Numbered from the stretch's first letter, positions 1 through 5,481 are shown. The stretch: 5,828 nt of DNA from Acidobacteriota bacterium (GCA_021805265.1 JAJZFR010000310.1:1-5828); one strand, 5' to 3'. The notes: generated from the letters alone by a model not told the origin. A program made the numbers and translations.

Positions 1-160
1 TACTGTGAAGCAGACCCTTGCCAATCTCTTTCCCCGCATGGATCGGTACGACCAGCAAACCCGGCTTCAATTCGTGCCGAAAGTGACGATGACTGCCGCT
101 CTGCCCCGTTGCGTACCATCCATCGGCTTCCAACACGCGTACAAGCTCCTGCGCCTTCAC
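1..160 (-). CDS. hicA: HicA-family mRNA interferase toxin, 3' end cut by the window edge
   Basis: Reading the minus strand from GTG at 160 gives 53 codons with no stop before the window ends. The product begins VKAQELVRVLEADGWY, then has TGQSGSHRHFRH and VVPIHAGKEIGKGLLHS. This is the HicA layout: an N-terminal helix ending in a DGW motif, the G-S-H segment carrying the catalytic histidine (His24 here), and the HAGK...G.L region. HicA proteins are small double-stranded-RNA-binding-like RNases that cleave mRNA and are neutralised by HicB. Usual length is about 60-80 residues, so only the last part is missing. GTG at 160 is chosen because it matches the family N-terminus and no other in-frame ATG or GTG lies near; the frame stays open upstream without a better start. 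The ribosome site is weak (GAGCGAG just upstream). It follows hicB by 109 bp on the same strand. Family assignment is strong; activity is inferred. Confidence 0.88.
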   Translation of the reverse strand, partial: MKAQELVRVLEADGWYATGQSGSHRHFRHELKPGLLVVPIHAGKEIGKGLLHS

Positions 161-205
161 AATCTCGCTCGGTACTGGATCGGATACACCAAACCTGTTC
201 TCCTT

Positions 206-260
206 GCCCTGTCTTGTGTCTGCCTGACTTGTCCAGTCTTGCCCCGTCTTGCCCGGTCTT
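206..260 (-). repeat. Degenerate decamer array between hicB and hicA
   Basis: On the plus strand, decamers lie at 206-215 (GCCCTGTCTT), 221-230 (TGCCTGACTT, diverged), 231-240 (GTCCAGTCTT), 241-250 (GCCCCGTCTT) and 251-260 (GCCCGGTCTT), with GTGTC filling 216-220. On the transcribed strand the consensus is AAGACNGGGC. The four good copies differ mainly at one position, which is T, A, C and G in turn. The 10-bp spacing is close to one DNA helical turn. The array lies in the hicB-hicA gap, upstream of the hicA start. Its role is unknown: it could be a binding array, an mRNA spacer or neutral repeat expansion. Confidence 0.75.
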
Positions 261-269
261 GGATTGGTC

Positions 270-587
270 CTACGCCGCCTGATGCTTTGCGTTGCCTTTT
301 TCAATCTGCTCGCGAATCGGCACATTTACATCCAGCTTCTGGATGACGAAATACTCAACATCCTCAAAGTCCACAGAGGAAAAGTTCACATCGTGAGTCA
401 CAGCTTCCGGAATTGCTTCTCCATGCTCGACCATTGTCTCCAGGTGAAACTCCAACGCCTCGCGCATCATCGCGACCATTTCCTCGAGGGTATCGCCAGC
501 GGAAATACAACCCGGAACATCCGGCGCGTGGCCTGAAAAATTACTCCCCTTGCATTTGCCAAAAACAACCAGATAGGTCTTCTTCAT
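270..587 (-). CDS. hicB: HicB-family antitoxin
   Basis: This 105-residue protein starts MKKTYLVVFGKCKG, continues FSGHAPDVPGCISAGDTLEE, and then has an amphipathic helix containing MREALEFHLETMVEHGEAIPE. That is the HicB partial RNase-H-like fold: a beta hairpin, the (S/H)xPDxPGC turn at about residues 20-27, a helix ending in HLE, and the GExIPEP-like segment. HicB binds HicA and blocks its active site. No C-terminal helix-turn-helix or ribbon-helix-helix domain is evident, since only about 30 residues (EYFVIQKLDVNVPIREQ...) follow the core; it may not bind DNA by itself. ATG at 587 is chosen because it matches the family N-terminus, although the frame stays open upstream and a TTG at 638 would add 17 residues. 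No strong Shine-Dalgarno precedes 587 (AAGCGGGGTTGAA). It lies 83 bp after nuoF on the same strand, with no visible terminator between. G+C is about 50% by hand count, lower than the nuo genes, which suggests transfer. Confidence 0.9.
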   Translation of the reverse strand: MKKTYLVVFGKCKGSNFSGHAPDVPGCISAGDTLEEMVAMMREALEFHLETMVEHGEAIPEAVTHDVNFSSVDFEDVEYFVIQKLDVNVPIREQIEKGNAKHQAA

Positions 588-670
588 TTCAACCCCGCTT
601 GCTTCTGAATACTTGCGAATGATCTCTCTTGCTTTCAATGCGGACCCCGGCCTGATTCGAGAAAATTCAG

Positions 671-1990
671 CTACACCACCGCCAACTCCACATGCCGTGC
701 AAACGCGCATGGCTTCCCGTTCAGATGCTCCTCGAACTCCCTGCGAAACTTCTTCACAAATCCCAGCGTCGGCATCGCCGCCGCATCTCCCAGAGGACAG
801 AATGTCCGCCCCATCATGTTCTCCGCCAGATACTGGATATTGTCGATGTCCTTCATCGTTCCAAATCCCGCGTGAAACCGCGTCAGCGACTTCTTCAGCC
901 AGTCCGTCCCCTCGCGGCACGGGATGCACCACCCGCAGCTCTCGTGCTGATAGAAGCTGATCGTCCGCAGCGCAAACTCGACCATGCACGTCTGGTCGTC
1001 GATCACCACCACCCCGCCCGAGCCAAGCATCGACCCAGCCTTCCCCACCTGGTCAAAGTCCATCCCGATGTCGATCTCCTCGGGCAACAGGACCGGTGTC
1101 GAAGAGCCGCCCGGCACCACCGCCTTCAGCGCCCGCCCGCCGCGCACTCCGCCGCCCACTTCATAAATCATCTTGCGCAGGCTGTAACCCATCGGCAGTT
1201 CATACACGCCCGGCCGCGCAATGTGTCCGCTCAGGCCAAACAGCCGCGTTCCGCCGTTCCGCTCCGAGCCAACCGCCGCATACGCCGCGCCGCCCATCGC
1301 CAGCACGTGCGGCACCGTCGCAATCGTCTCCGCATTGTTGATCACCGTCGGCCCGCCATACAGGCCCACCACGGCAGGGAAGGGCGGCTTGATGCGAGGC
1401 ACCCCGCGCTTGCCCTCGAGCGACTCCATCAGCGCCGACTCTTCGCCCACTTCATAAGCCCCGGCACCGGTCTGCACGATCACCTGAAATTCCGTACCGG
1501 TCTCACGGTCACCGCCAAAGATCCCCTTGCCCAGAAATCCCTTCGCATACGCATCCGCCACAGCCCGCTCGACAATCTCGATCAGGTAGCGATATTCGCC
1601 GCGCAGATAGATGAATCCCGTCTTCGCCCCGATCGCGAGACCGGCAATGATCGTGCCCTCGATCACCGCATGAGGATCGTGCAGAAAGATCAGGTGATCC
1701 TTGCACGTGCCCGGCTCGCTCTCGTCGCCATTCACCAGCACGTACTTCGGTTTGGCCGAGACCTTGGGCACAAACGACCACTTCAACCCGGTCGGAAAAC
1801 CAGCTCCGCCCCGACCGCGCAGCCCCGAGGCCTTCATCTCGTTGATGATCCAGTCTGGGCCTTGTTCGAGCGCCTTGCGCGCCGCCGCATACCCGCCCAG
1901 CTCGATGTACGTATCGATCTTCGCCGCGCCTTTGCCAAAGCGGCTGGTCACAATCTTCACTTCATCCGGATGCGAGACAAGCCTGGGCAT
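671..1990 (-). CDS. nuoF: NADH-quinone oxidoreductase subunit F (NADH- and FMN-binding)
   Basis: NuoF oxidises NADH at the tip of the peripheral arm of complex I, passing electrons through FMN to the N3 [4Fe-4S] cluster. The 439-residue product is full length (E. coli NuoF is about 445). Visible are the glycine-rich GLRGRGGAGFPTGLKW FMN/NADH segment at about 56-71, NGDESEPGTCKD at 87-98 and TGAGAYEVGEESAL at 174-187. The four cluster ligands are Cys352, Cys355 and Cys358 (SCGWCIPCREGTDW) and Cys398 (TFCPLGDAAAMP). ATG at 1990 is preferred over an in-frame ATG at 2023. It gives a TGATG junction with the nuoE stop, has the ribosome site AGGAAGGGG 7 nt upstream, and begins MPRLVSHPDE, whereas the 11-residue extension is low complexity and overlaps nuoE by 34 bp. 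It is the last nuo gene in view; the usual next gene, nuoG, is replaced here by hicB. Confidence 0.97.
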   Translation of the reverse strand: MPRLVSHPDEVKIVTSRFGKGAAKIDTYIELGGYAAARKALEQGPDWIINEMKASGLRGRGGAGFPTGLKWSFVPKVSAKPKYVLVNGDESEPGTCKDHLIFLHDPHAVIEGTIIAGLAIGAKTGFIYLRGEYRYLIEIVERAVADAYAKGFLGKGIFGGDRETGTEFQVIVQTGAGAYEVGEESALMESLEGKRGVPRIKPPFPAVVGLYGGPTVINNAETIATVPHVLAMGGAAYAAVGSERNGGTRLFGLSGHIARPGVYELPMGYSLRKMIYEVGGGVRGGRALKAVVPGGSSTPVLLPEEIDIGMDFDQVGKAGSMLGSGGVVVIDDQTCMVEFALRTISFYQHESCGWCIPCREGTDWLKKSLTRFHAGFGTMKDIDNIQYLAENMMGRTFCPLGDAAAMPTLGFVKKFRREFEEHLNGKPCAFARHVELAVV

Positions 1991-2499
1991 CAGCGCACCC
2001 CTTCCTGTGCCTTGGCTTTGCAATCGGCAAGCACCGCATCCACCTTTTCGTTCGTCAACTCATCGTGAAAGTCGTAGTTCACCTGCATCGCCGGCGCCCA
2101 GCAGCAGGCCCCGATGCACTCCACTTCTTCGAGCGAAAACGTACCGTCCGCCGTCACGCCCTTGTGCCCGATTCCGAGCTTTTCCTGCAAATGATCGAAG
2201 ACCTCGTAAGCCCCCCGCAGCATGCAGCTGATGTTGGTGCAGACCTGCACATTGAACCGTCCCGCAGGCTTGAATCGCAGCATCGAGTAGTACGTCGCCA
2301 CGTTGCGCACATCGAGCGCCGTGATCCCGATCCGCTGCGCAACCTCCTCGATCACCGCGTCCGAAAGATACCCGATCTCGTCCTGCGCATAGAGCAGCAT
2401 CGGGATCAGCGCCGAACGCTTCATCGGATAGCGCTCGACCAGCTCATCCAGGCGCGAAGCCAGTTCAGGAGAAAATATCGACATCGTTTCCACGCTCAT
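1990..2499 (-). CDS. nuoE: NADH-quinone oxidoreductase subunit E ([2Fe-2S] thioredoxin-like)
   Basis: NuoE is the 24-kDa-type subunit that sits beside NuoF and carries the off-pathway N1a [2Fe-2S] cluster. The product is 169 residues (E. coli NuoE is 166). An N-terminal helical part (residues 10-70, including YPMKRSALIPMLLYAQDEIGYL and VATYYSMLRFKP) precedes a thioredoxin-like domain. The expected cysteine ligands are Cys87 and Cys92 (VQVCTNISCMLRG) and Cys128 and Cys132 (VECIGACCWAPAM), with an extra Cys133 next to the last. ATG at 2499 overlaps the preceding gene's stop (ATGA) and has GGGAG about 8 nt upstream. A second in-frame ATG lies five codons later (2484) and cannot be excluded. The stop shares one base with the nuoF start. 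Confidence 0.97.
   Translation of the reverse strand: MSVETMSIFSPELASRLDELVERYPMKRSALIPMLLYAQDEIGYLSDAVIEEVAQRIGITALDVRNVATYYSMLRFKPAGRFNVQVCTNISCMLRGAYEVFDHLQEKLGIGHKGVTADGTFSLEEVECIGACCWAPAMQVNYDFHDELTNEKVDAVLADCKAKAQEGVR
1998..2006 (-). promoter_or_regulatory. Ribosome binding site that decides the nuoF start
   Basis: On the minus strand AGGAAGGGG ends 7 nt before the ATG at 1990, inside the last codons of nuoE. It supports the 439-residue NuoF over the longer form starting at 2023. Confidence 0.65.
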
Positions 2500-2813
2500 C
2501 CCATCAGCTCCCGCGCCCAGCTTTCAGCCCGCATATCCATCTCCATCCACGCTCCCGTTTCGCTTCCGATGCGCCCATCCTCGCTGAACTGCATCCGCCA
2601 GCCAGCCCCGTCTTCCCGCCGGCAATCGATCTCAGCCCCCGACCGCTCCAGGCGCAGCCACCGCTCGCCCAGCCGCACCACAATTCGCTCTTCGCCCAGT
2701 TCCACCGTCGCCTGTCGCGAGCCATTCAAACCGTGCGCTGCCGTATAGCTGCGCAGCAGGGAAGCCAGCGACACCCACAACTCCGTCCACACGCGCTCCC
2801 CCACTGCGGTCAC
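2496..2813 (-). CDS. Uncharacterised 105-residue protein encoded between nuoD and nuoE
   Basis: I do not recognise this protein. It starts with GTG at 2813, overlapping the nuoD stop (GTGA), and its TGA overlaps the nuoE ATG (ATGA). GGGAGAG lies about 8 nt before the start. This double 4-bp overlap, in frame with neither neighbour, argues strongly for a real, translationally coupled gene. The product has an N-terminal helix (WTELWVSLASLLRSYTAAHG, about 9-28). An alternating, probably beta-rich section follows (ATVELGEERIVVRLGERWLRLERSG, about 35-59; WRMQFSEDGRIG, about 72-83), and it ends in WARELMG. Charge is mixed, with many Glu and Arg; there is one cysteine (about residue 64), no signal peptide, no clear membrane span and no cofactor motif. 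It is probably a small cytosolic protein. Co-translation with NuoD and NuoE suggests a structural, assembly or regulatory partner of complex I, but that is inference from context only. Confidence 0.82.
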   Translation of the reverse strand: MTAVGERVWTELWVSLASLLRSYTAAHGLNGSRQATVELGEERIVVRLGERWLRLERSGAEIDCRREDGAGWRMQFSEDGRIGSETGAWMEMDMRAESWARELMG

Positions 2814-4018
2814 CGGTCAATCTCTCCCAGCACCACGTCGATCGAGCCGATCACCGCCACCACATCGGCCAGCAGCCGCCCCTTGCACATGGTTTCGAGC
2901 GCCTGCAGCGACGCAAACGAAGGGTTCCGCATATGCACCCGATACGGCTTCGCCGTGCCATCGGAAACCACGTAATAGCCCATCTGCCCGCGCGACGATT
3001 CGATCCCCTGGTACACCTCGCCCGCTGGAACCGCGAACCCTTCCGTCACAATCTTGAAGTGATGGATCAAAGACTCCATCTGCGTCTTCATCTTCTCCCG
3101 ATCCGGCAATACGATCTTCGGAGCGTCGGCCTTTACCGGTCCCTCCGGCATTCCGTCCAGCGCCTGCTCGATGATCTTCACCGACTCGCGCATCTCTTCC
3201 AGGCGCACCAGATACCGGCCCCACACATCGCACCGGTCCGAGACCGGAACGCGGAACCGGAACTTCTCATAGCTCGAGTACGGCATGTCGCGCCGGAGAT
3301 CGAAATCCACTCCCGAGGCGCGCAGCGGCGGCCCCGTCACCCCCAGCGCAATCGCGTCCGCCGCCGAAAGATGACCCACATCCTTCAGCCGGTTCATGAA
3401 GATCGGGTTGCCCGTCAACAGGTTCGAGTACTCGTCGATCTTCTCCGGAAACGTGCGGATGAACCCTCGCACGCGATCGAAGAAATCCAGCGGCGGCTCG
3501 AGCGCCAGGCCGCCTATGCGGAAGTAGCTGGTCATCATCCGCTGGCCCGCAACCTGCTCGAAGATGCGCAGAATCTCTTCCCGCTCGCGAAAGGTGTACA
3601 GGAAGACCGTCAGCGCGCCAATATCCATCGCATGGGTGCCCAGCCACACCAGGTGCGAATTCAGCCGCGTCAGCTCTGACAGCAGCACCCGCATCCACTG
3701 CGCTTTGTCCGGAATCGGCAGCTCCAGCAGCTTCTCCACCGCCAGGCAGTAGCAGAGGTTGTTGTGCATCGGGCTGAGGTAATCGATCCGGTCGGTCAGC
3801 GGAACCACCTGCTGATAAAACTTCGCCTCGCAGGTCTTCTCGATCCCCGTGTGCAGGTAGCCGATCTCCGGATACAGCCGCACCACCACCTCGCCGTCGA
3901 TCTCCAGCACCAGTCGCAACACCCCGTGCGTCGATGGGTGCTGCGGCCCCATGTTCAAAACCATTGTCTGATCGCTTGCGCCCTCGGCTACCGGCGCTTC
4001 CAGAATCGGCTGGCTCAT
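2810..4018 (-). CDS. nuoD: NADH-quinone oxidoreductase subunit D (quinone-site subunit)
   Basis: NuoD is the 49-kDa-type subunit that, with NuoB, forms the quinone reduction pocket; it descends from the large subunit of [NiFe] hydrogenases. The product is 402 residues, normal for stand-alone NuoD and not fused to NuoC. Hallmarks are MGPQHPSTHGVLR (residues 23-35, including the quinone-pocket HPSTHG loop), YLHTGIEK at 54-61, the RIDYLSPMHNN segment at 77-87, TSYFRIGG near 153-160, SSRGQMGYYVVSDG in the C-terminal part, and the terminal DVVAVIGSIDVVLGEIDR. The start at 4018 has GGGAGAG about 7 nt upstream. It follows nuoC after 143 bp, an unusually wide gap here. The stop overlaps the GTG of the next gene. 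It looks intact. Confidence 0.98.
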   Translation of the reverse strand: MSQPILEAPVAEGASDQTMVLNMGPQHPSTHGVLRLVLEIDGEVVVRLYPEIGYLHTGIEKTCEAKFYQQVVPLTDRIDYLSPMHNNLCYCLAVEKLLELPIPDKAQWMRVLLSELTRLNSHLVWLGTHAMDIGALTVFLYTFREREEILRIFEQVAGQRMMTSYFRIGGLALEPPLDFFDRVRGFIRTFPEKIDEYSNLLTGNPIFMNRLKDVGHLSAADAIALGVTGPPLRASGVDFDLRRDMPYSSYEKFRFRVPVSDRCDVWGRYLVRLEEMRESVKIIEQALDGMPEGPVKADAPKIVLPDREKMKTQMESLIHHFKIVTEGFAVPAGEVYQGIESSRGQMGYYVVSDGTAKPYRVHMRNPSFASLQALETMCKGRLLADVVAVIGSIDVVLGEIDR

Positions 4019-4062
4019 CCAATCTCTCTCCCGCAGCTTGCTGTCCGCGCTTCCGGATTCAT
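4015..4062 (-). other. Possible 15-codon leader reading frame overlapping the nuoD start
   Basis: An ATG at 4062 (AAGGCAGGG directly upstream) opens a 15-codon frame, MNPEARTASCGREIG. Its TGA overlaps the nuoD ATG as ATGA, the same junction type used between later genes of the operon. It could be a coupling leader, but frames this short arise often by chance and nothing in the peptide is recognisable. Conservation of the frame in relatives is unknown. Confidence 0.2.
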
Positions 4063-4130
4063 CCCTGCCTTAATAATTCATGCGTTGCCGAGCTACACTG
4101 TCGCGCTCGCAACTTGCTTGCCTGCAATTT

Positions 4131-4160
4131 CGGCCCGTCGGTTCCTGTCGCTTCCCGTCT
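4131..4160 (-). repeat. Three related decamers in the nuoC-nuoD gap
   Basis: Directly after the nuoC stop the plus strand reads CGGCCCGTCG, GTTCCTGTCG and CTTCCCGTCT in consecutive decamers (4131-4160). On the transcribed strand these are of the form GACRGGAANC. They resemble the hicB-hicA decamers (AAGACNGGGC). The rest of the gap (4019-4130) shows no terminator-like hairpin followed by a T tract and no convincing promoter. Degenerate; function unknown. Confidence 0.45.
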
Positions 4161-4161
4161 A

Positions 4162-4668
4162 TTATCGATACCCTTCCACCGGATAATCCTTCCGCAGCGG
4201 ATGCCCCTGCCAGTCGTCCGGCATCAGAATCCGCCGCAGGTTCGGATGACCCGTAAACGCGATGCCAAACAGGTCAAAGACCTCGCGCTCGTAGTAGTTC
4301 GCCGACGGCCACACCGCCGTCATCGACTCGATCCCAGATCCCGTTCCTGCTTCCGATCCCGGCAACATCACCCGCAGCCGAATCCGTTCCTTCAACCCAT
4401 GCGAAACAATGTGATAACTCACCTGAAACCGCGGCTCCGAGGGGTACCAGTCCACCGCCGTCACATCTTCCAGAAAGTTGTAGCCCGCCGCCTGCGCTGC
4501 GCGTCCCGCAGCCACCACAGAGTCCGCCGCTACCGTCAGCGTCAGCTCCCCGCGGTCCCACCGCGCGTCCAGAAATCCCTCGCCCAGCCCGGCCACAAAC
4601 GCCGCTACCGCCGCGTGCTCGCCCATCTCCCGCAGTACCGCTTCCTTATCCGCCAGCGTCGCGCTCAT
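4162..4668 (-). CDS. nuoC: NADH-quinone oxidoreductase subunit C
   Basis: NuoC is the 30-kDa-type subunit that packs against NuoD and NuoB in the quinone module; it carries no cofactor. The product is 168 residues. The family signature is clear from about residue 125 on: YYEREVFDLFGIAFTGHPNL, then RRILMPDDWQGHPLRKDYP. Upstream is the YNFLEDVTAVDWYP segment (about 63-76) typical of the domain. Between LPGS and AVWPSANYY there is a slightly expanded Gly/Ser loop (EAGTGSGIESM). It is a stand-alone NuoC, not fused to NuoD. ATG at 4668 lies 21 bp after nuoA, preceded by a purine-rich GGGGACGGTGG ribosome site. nuoB, normally directly upstream, is absent. The stop is followed by a 143-bp gap. Confidence 0.96.
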   Translation of the reverse strand: MSATLADKEAVLREMGEHAAVAAFVAGLGEGFLDARWDRGELTLTVAADSVVAAGRAAQAAGYNFLEDVTAVDWYPSEPRFQVSYHIVSHGLKERIRLRVMLPGSEAGTGSGIESMTAVWPSANYYEREVFDLFGIAFTGHPNLRRILMPDDWQGHPLRKDYPVEGYR

Positions 4669-4673
4669 CCACC

Positions 4674-4683
4674 GTCCCCGTTC
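4674..4683 (-). repeat. Exact decamer shared by the nuoC and nuoA leaders (nuoC copy)
   Basis: GAACGGGGAC on the minus strand lies 5-14 nt before the nuoC ATG. An identical copy at 5106-5115 lies 11-20 nt before the nuoA ATG. Both overlap or adjoin the ribosome binding region. The motif resembles the AAGACNGGGC decamers between hicB and hicA. It could be simple purine-rich Shine-Dalgarno context or a member of an intergenic repeat family. Confidence 0.4.
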
Positions 4684-4689
4684 GTTTCG

Positions 4690-5094
4690 TTAGAGGTCGC
4701 CCTTGTCGTTCGACCAGTCCAGAATGCCCTTTTTCACAATGTAATACAGACCCACCGCCACAAATCCCAGGTACACCAGCATCTCCCAGAACCCGAAGAA
4801 CCGGCTCCCCGTCAACCCTGGCAACTGGCGATAGATCACCGCCCACGGCATCATGAAAACCACTTCCACATCGAACAGGATGAACAGCATCGCCACCATG
4901 TAGAAACGCACACTGAAGCGGCCCCGCGCGTCCCCCACAGCCTCAATGCCACACTCATACATGTCCAGCTTGGTCTTGCTGTTCCGGTGCCGCCCGATGA
5001 ACCACGACCCCACCGCCATCCCCAGCCCCAGACCAAATGCCGCAACGATCTGCAACAGCAGCGGCAGGTATTGCCAGATGTAAGGAATCTTCAT
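4690..5094 (-). CDS. nuoA: NADH-quinone oxidoreductase subunit A (membrane subunit)
   Basis: NuoA is a small three-helix membrane subunit at the junction of the peripheral and membrane arms; its first loop lines the entrance to the quinone site. The product is 134 residues, normal for the family. Three hydrophobic segments are visible at about 8-33, 62-88 and 100-121. The cytoplasmic loop carries the conserved MYECG (45-49), and helix 2 carries the acidic FDVEVVFMMPWA (Asp75 and Glu77). ATG at 5094 has AAGGGA 5 nt upstream. It is the first gene of the operon; a candidate promoter lies about 120 bp upstream. It is followed by nuoC after 21 bp rather than by nuoB. Confidence 0.96.
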   Translation of the reverse strand: MKIPYIWQYLPLLLQIVAAFGLGLGMAVGSWFIGRHRNSKTKLDMYECGIEAVGDARGRFSVRFYMVAMLFILFDVEVVFMMPWAVIYRQLPGLTGSRFFGFWEMLVYLGFVAVGLYYIVKKGILDWSNDKGDL

Positions 5095-5105
5095 GCCTGT
5101 CCCTT

Positions 5106-5115
5106 GTCCCCGTTC
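5106..5115 (-). repeat. Exact decamer shared by the nuoC and nuoA leaders (nuoA copy)
   Basis: GAACGGGGAC on the minus strand, identical to the copy before nuoC. It is followed by AAGGGACAGGC and the nuoA ATG, so the leader is a run of purine-rich GGGAC/GGGACA units. Confidence 0.4.
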
Positions 5116-5209
5116 CGAATCTCCGTGCCTTGTCGCCGTCGGTGACTCAAAAACTACGATGCAAACAATCGCTCTCCCGACAGCCTCATGCCCGCCAGAA
5201 ACGCCCCGA

Positions 5210-5222
5210 TAAGCTGAGCTTA
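5210..5222. promoter_or_regulatory. Perfect 13-bp palindrome at the candidate nuoA promoter (possible operator)
   Basis: TAAGCT-G-AGCTTA has two exact 6-bp arms around a single central base. One arm is the -10 hexamer of the candidate nuoA promoter, and the rest covers the predicted start region, where a repressor would block RNA polymerase. I cannot assign it to a known regulator; a chance palindrome is possible. Confidence 0.35.
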
Positions 5223-5245
5223 GGTTTTCACCGGCCCTGAGTCAA
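5217..5245 (-). promoter_or_regulatory. Candidate sigma-70-type promoter for the nuo operon
   Basis: On the minus strand TTGACT (5245-5240) is followed after exactly 17 bp by TAAGCT (5222-5217). The -35 matches the consensus at five of six positions and the spacing is ideal; the -10 is weak (three of six, keeping the first T, the A and the last T). Transcription would begin near 5210, giving a leader of roughly 115 nt before nuoA. It is the best pair I found in the region, but only a prediction. Confidence 0.4.
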
Positions 5246-5410
5246 ATCGGCACCAGGCTTCCCGCAAGCTATCCCATGCCTGATTTTCCATCGACTTCTA
5301 CATCCTAATATGCGCAACCCAGACAACCACCTGGAGCAGTCTGCTCAACAGTACGAAAGCCTGTTCGCAGGATCATGACGCGGGAAAACCGAGCGCAGAG
5401 TTGTACCAAA

Positions 5411-5430
5411 ACGGAACCCGTTACTTCCGT
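5411..5430. promoter_or_regulatory. Inverted repeat upstream of the plus-strand gene
   Basis: ACGGAA (5411-5416) and TTCCGT (5425-5430) are exact inverted arms around 8 bases. A nested AACGG/CCGTT pair (5410-5422) with a 3-base loop competes with it. It lies about 50 bp before the ATG at 5482, where an operator or leader hairpin could act. No T tract follows that would make it a terminator. Confidence 0.25.
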
Positions 5431-5481
5431 CATCTGAATTCATTTTCTCCTCCGCCGATGTACAGGTTGAGGATAACTGAC

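Larger units (their letters stand above)
5095..5481. other. Divergent intergenic region between nuoA and the plus-strand gene
   Basis: This 387-bp stretch separates nuoA (minus) from the gene starting at 5482 (plus) and has lower G+C than the genes around it. It holds a candidate nuoA promoter with an overlapping palindrome, a purine-rich nuoA leader, and an inverted repeat about 50 bp before the plus-strand gene. Two short plus-strand frames overlap by ATGA: 5310-5378 (22 codons, MRNPDNHLEQSAQQYESLFA...) and 5375-5437 (20 codons). Neither has a ribosome site or recognisable similarity. A TAATAT hexamer at 5306-5311 could be a plus-strand -10, but I find no matching -35. Confidence 0.6.

Noticed and set aside
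5..346. 113-codon plus-strand frame at the left edge
   Set aside because: The opposite strand encodes recognisable HicA; this frame is its shadow and runs on through the decamer array.
588..670. Possible terminator after nuoF
   Set aside because: I found no stable hairpin followed by a T tract; short matches around GAATTTTCTCGAATC are too weak.
270..989. 239-codon minus-strand frame containing hicB
   Set aside because: Only the last 105 codons look like a protein family. The upstream part is an out-of-frame reading of nuoF, so hicB was started at 587.
1990..2023. Longer NuoF start at 2023
   Set aside because: It would overlap nuoE by 34 bp and add an 11-residue Gly/Gln-rich extension. The ATG at 1990 has the better ribosome site and a TGATG junction.
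692..2068. 458-codon plus-strand open frame opposite nuoF and nuoE
   Set aside because: Its translation is rich in Arg, His, Pro and Gln with no family resemblance. It is the antisense shadow of G+C-rich genes whose identity is certain.
3934..5145. 403-codon plus-strand open frame opposite nuoC and nuoA
   Set aside because: It has low-complexity Arg/His/Pro-rich composition and lies antisense to clear nuo genes, crossing their boundaries.
5310..5437. Two overlapping micro-frames (22 and 20 codons) in the divergent intergenic region
   Set aside because: The ATGA overlap is curious, but neither has a ribosome site and the lengths are within chance expectation.
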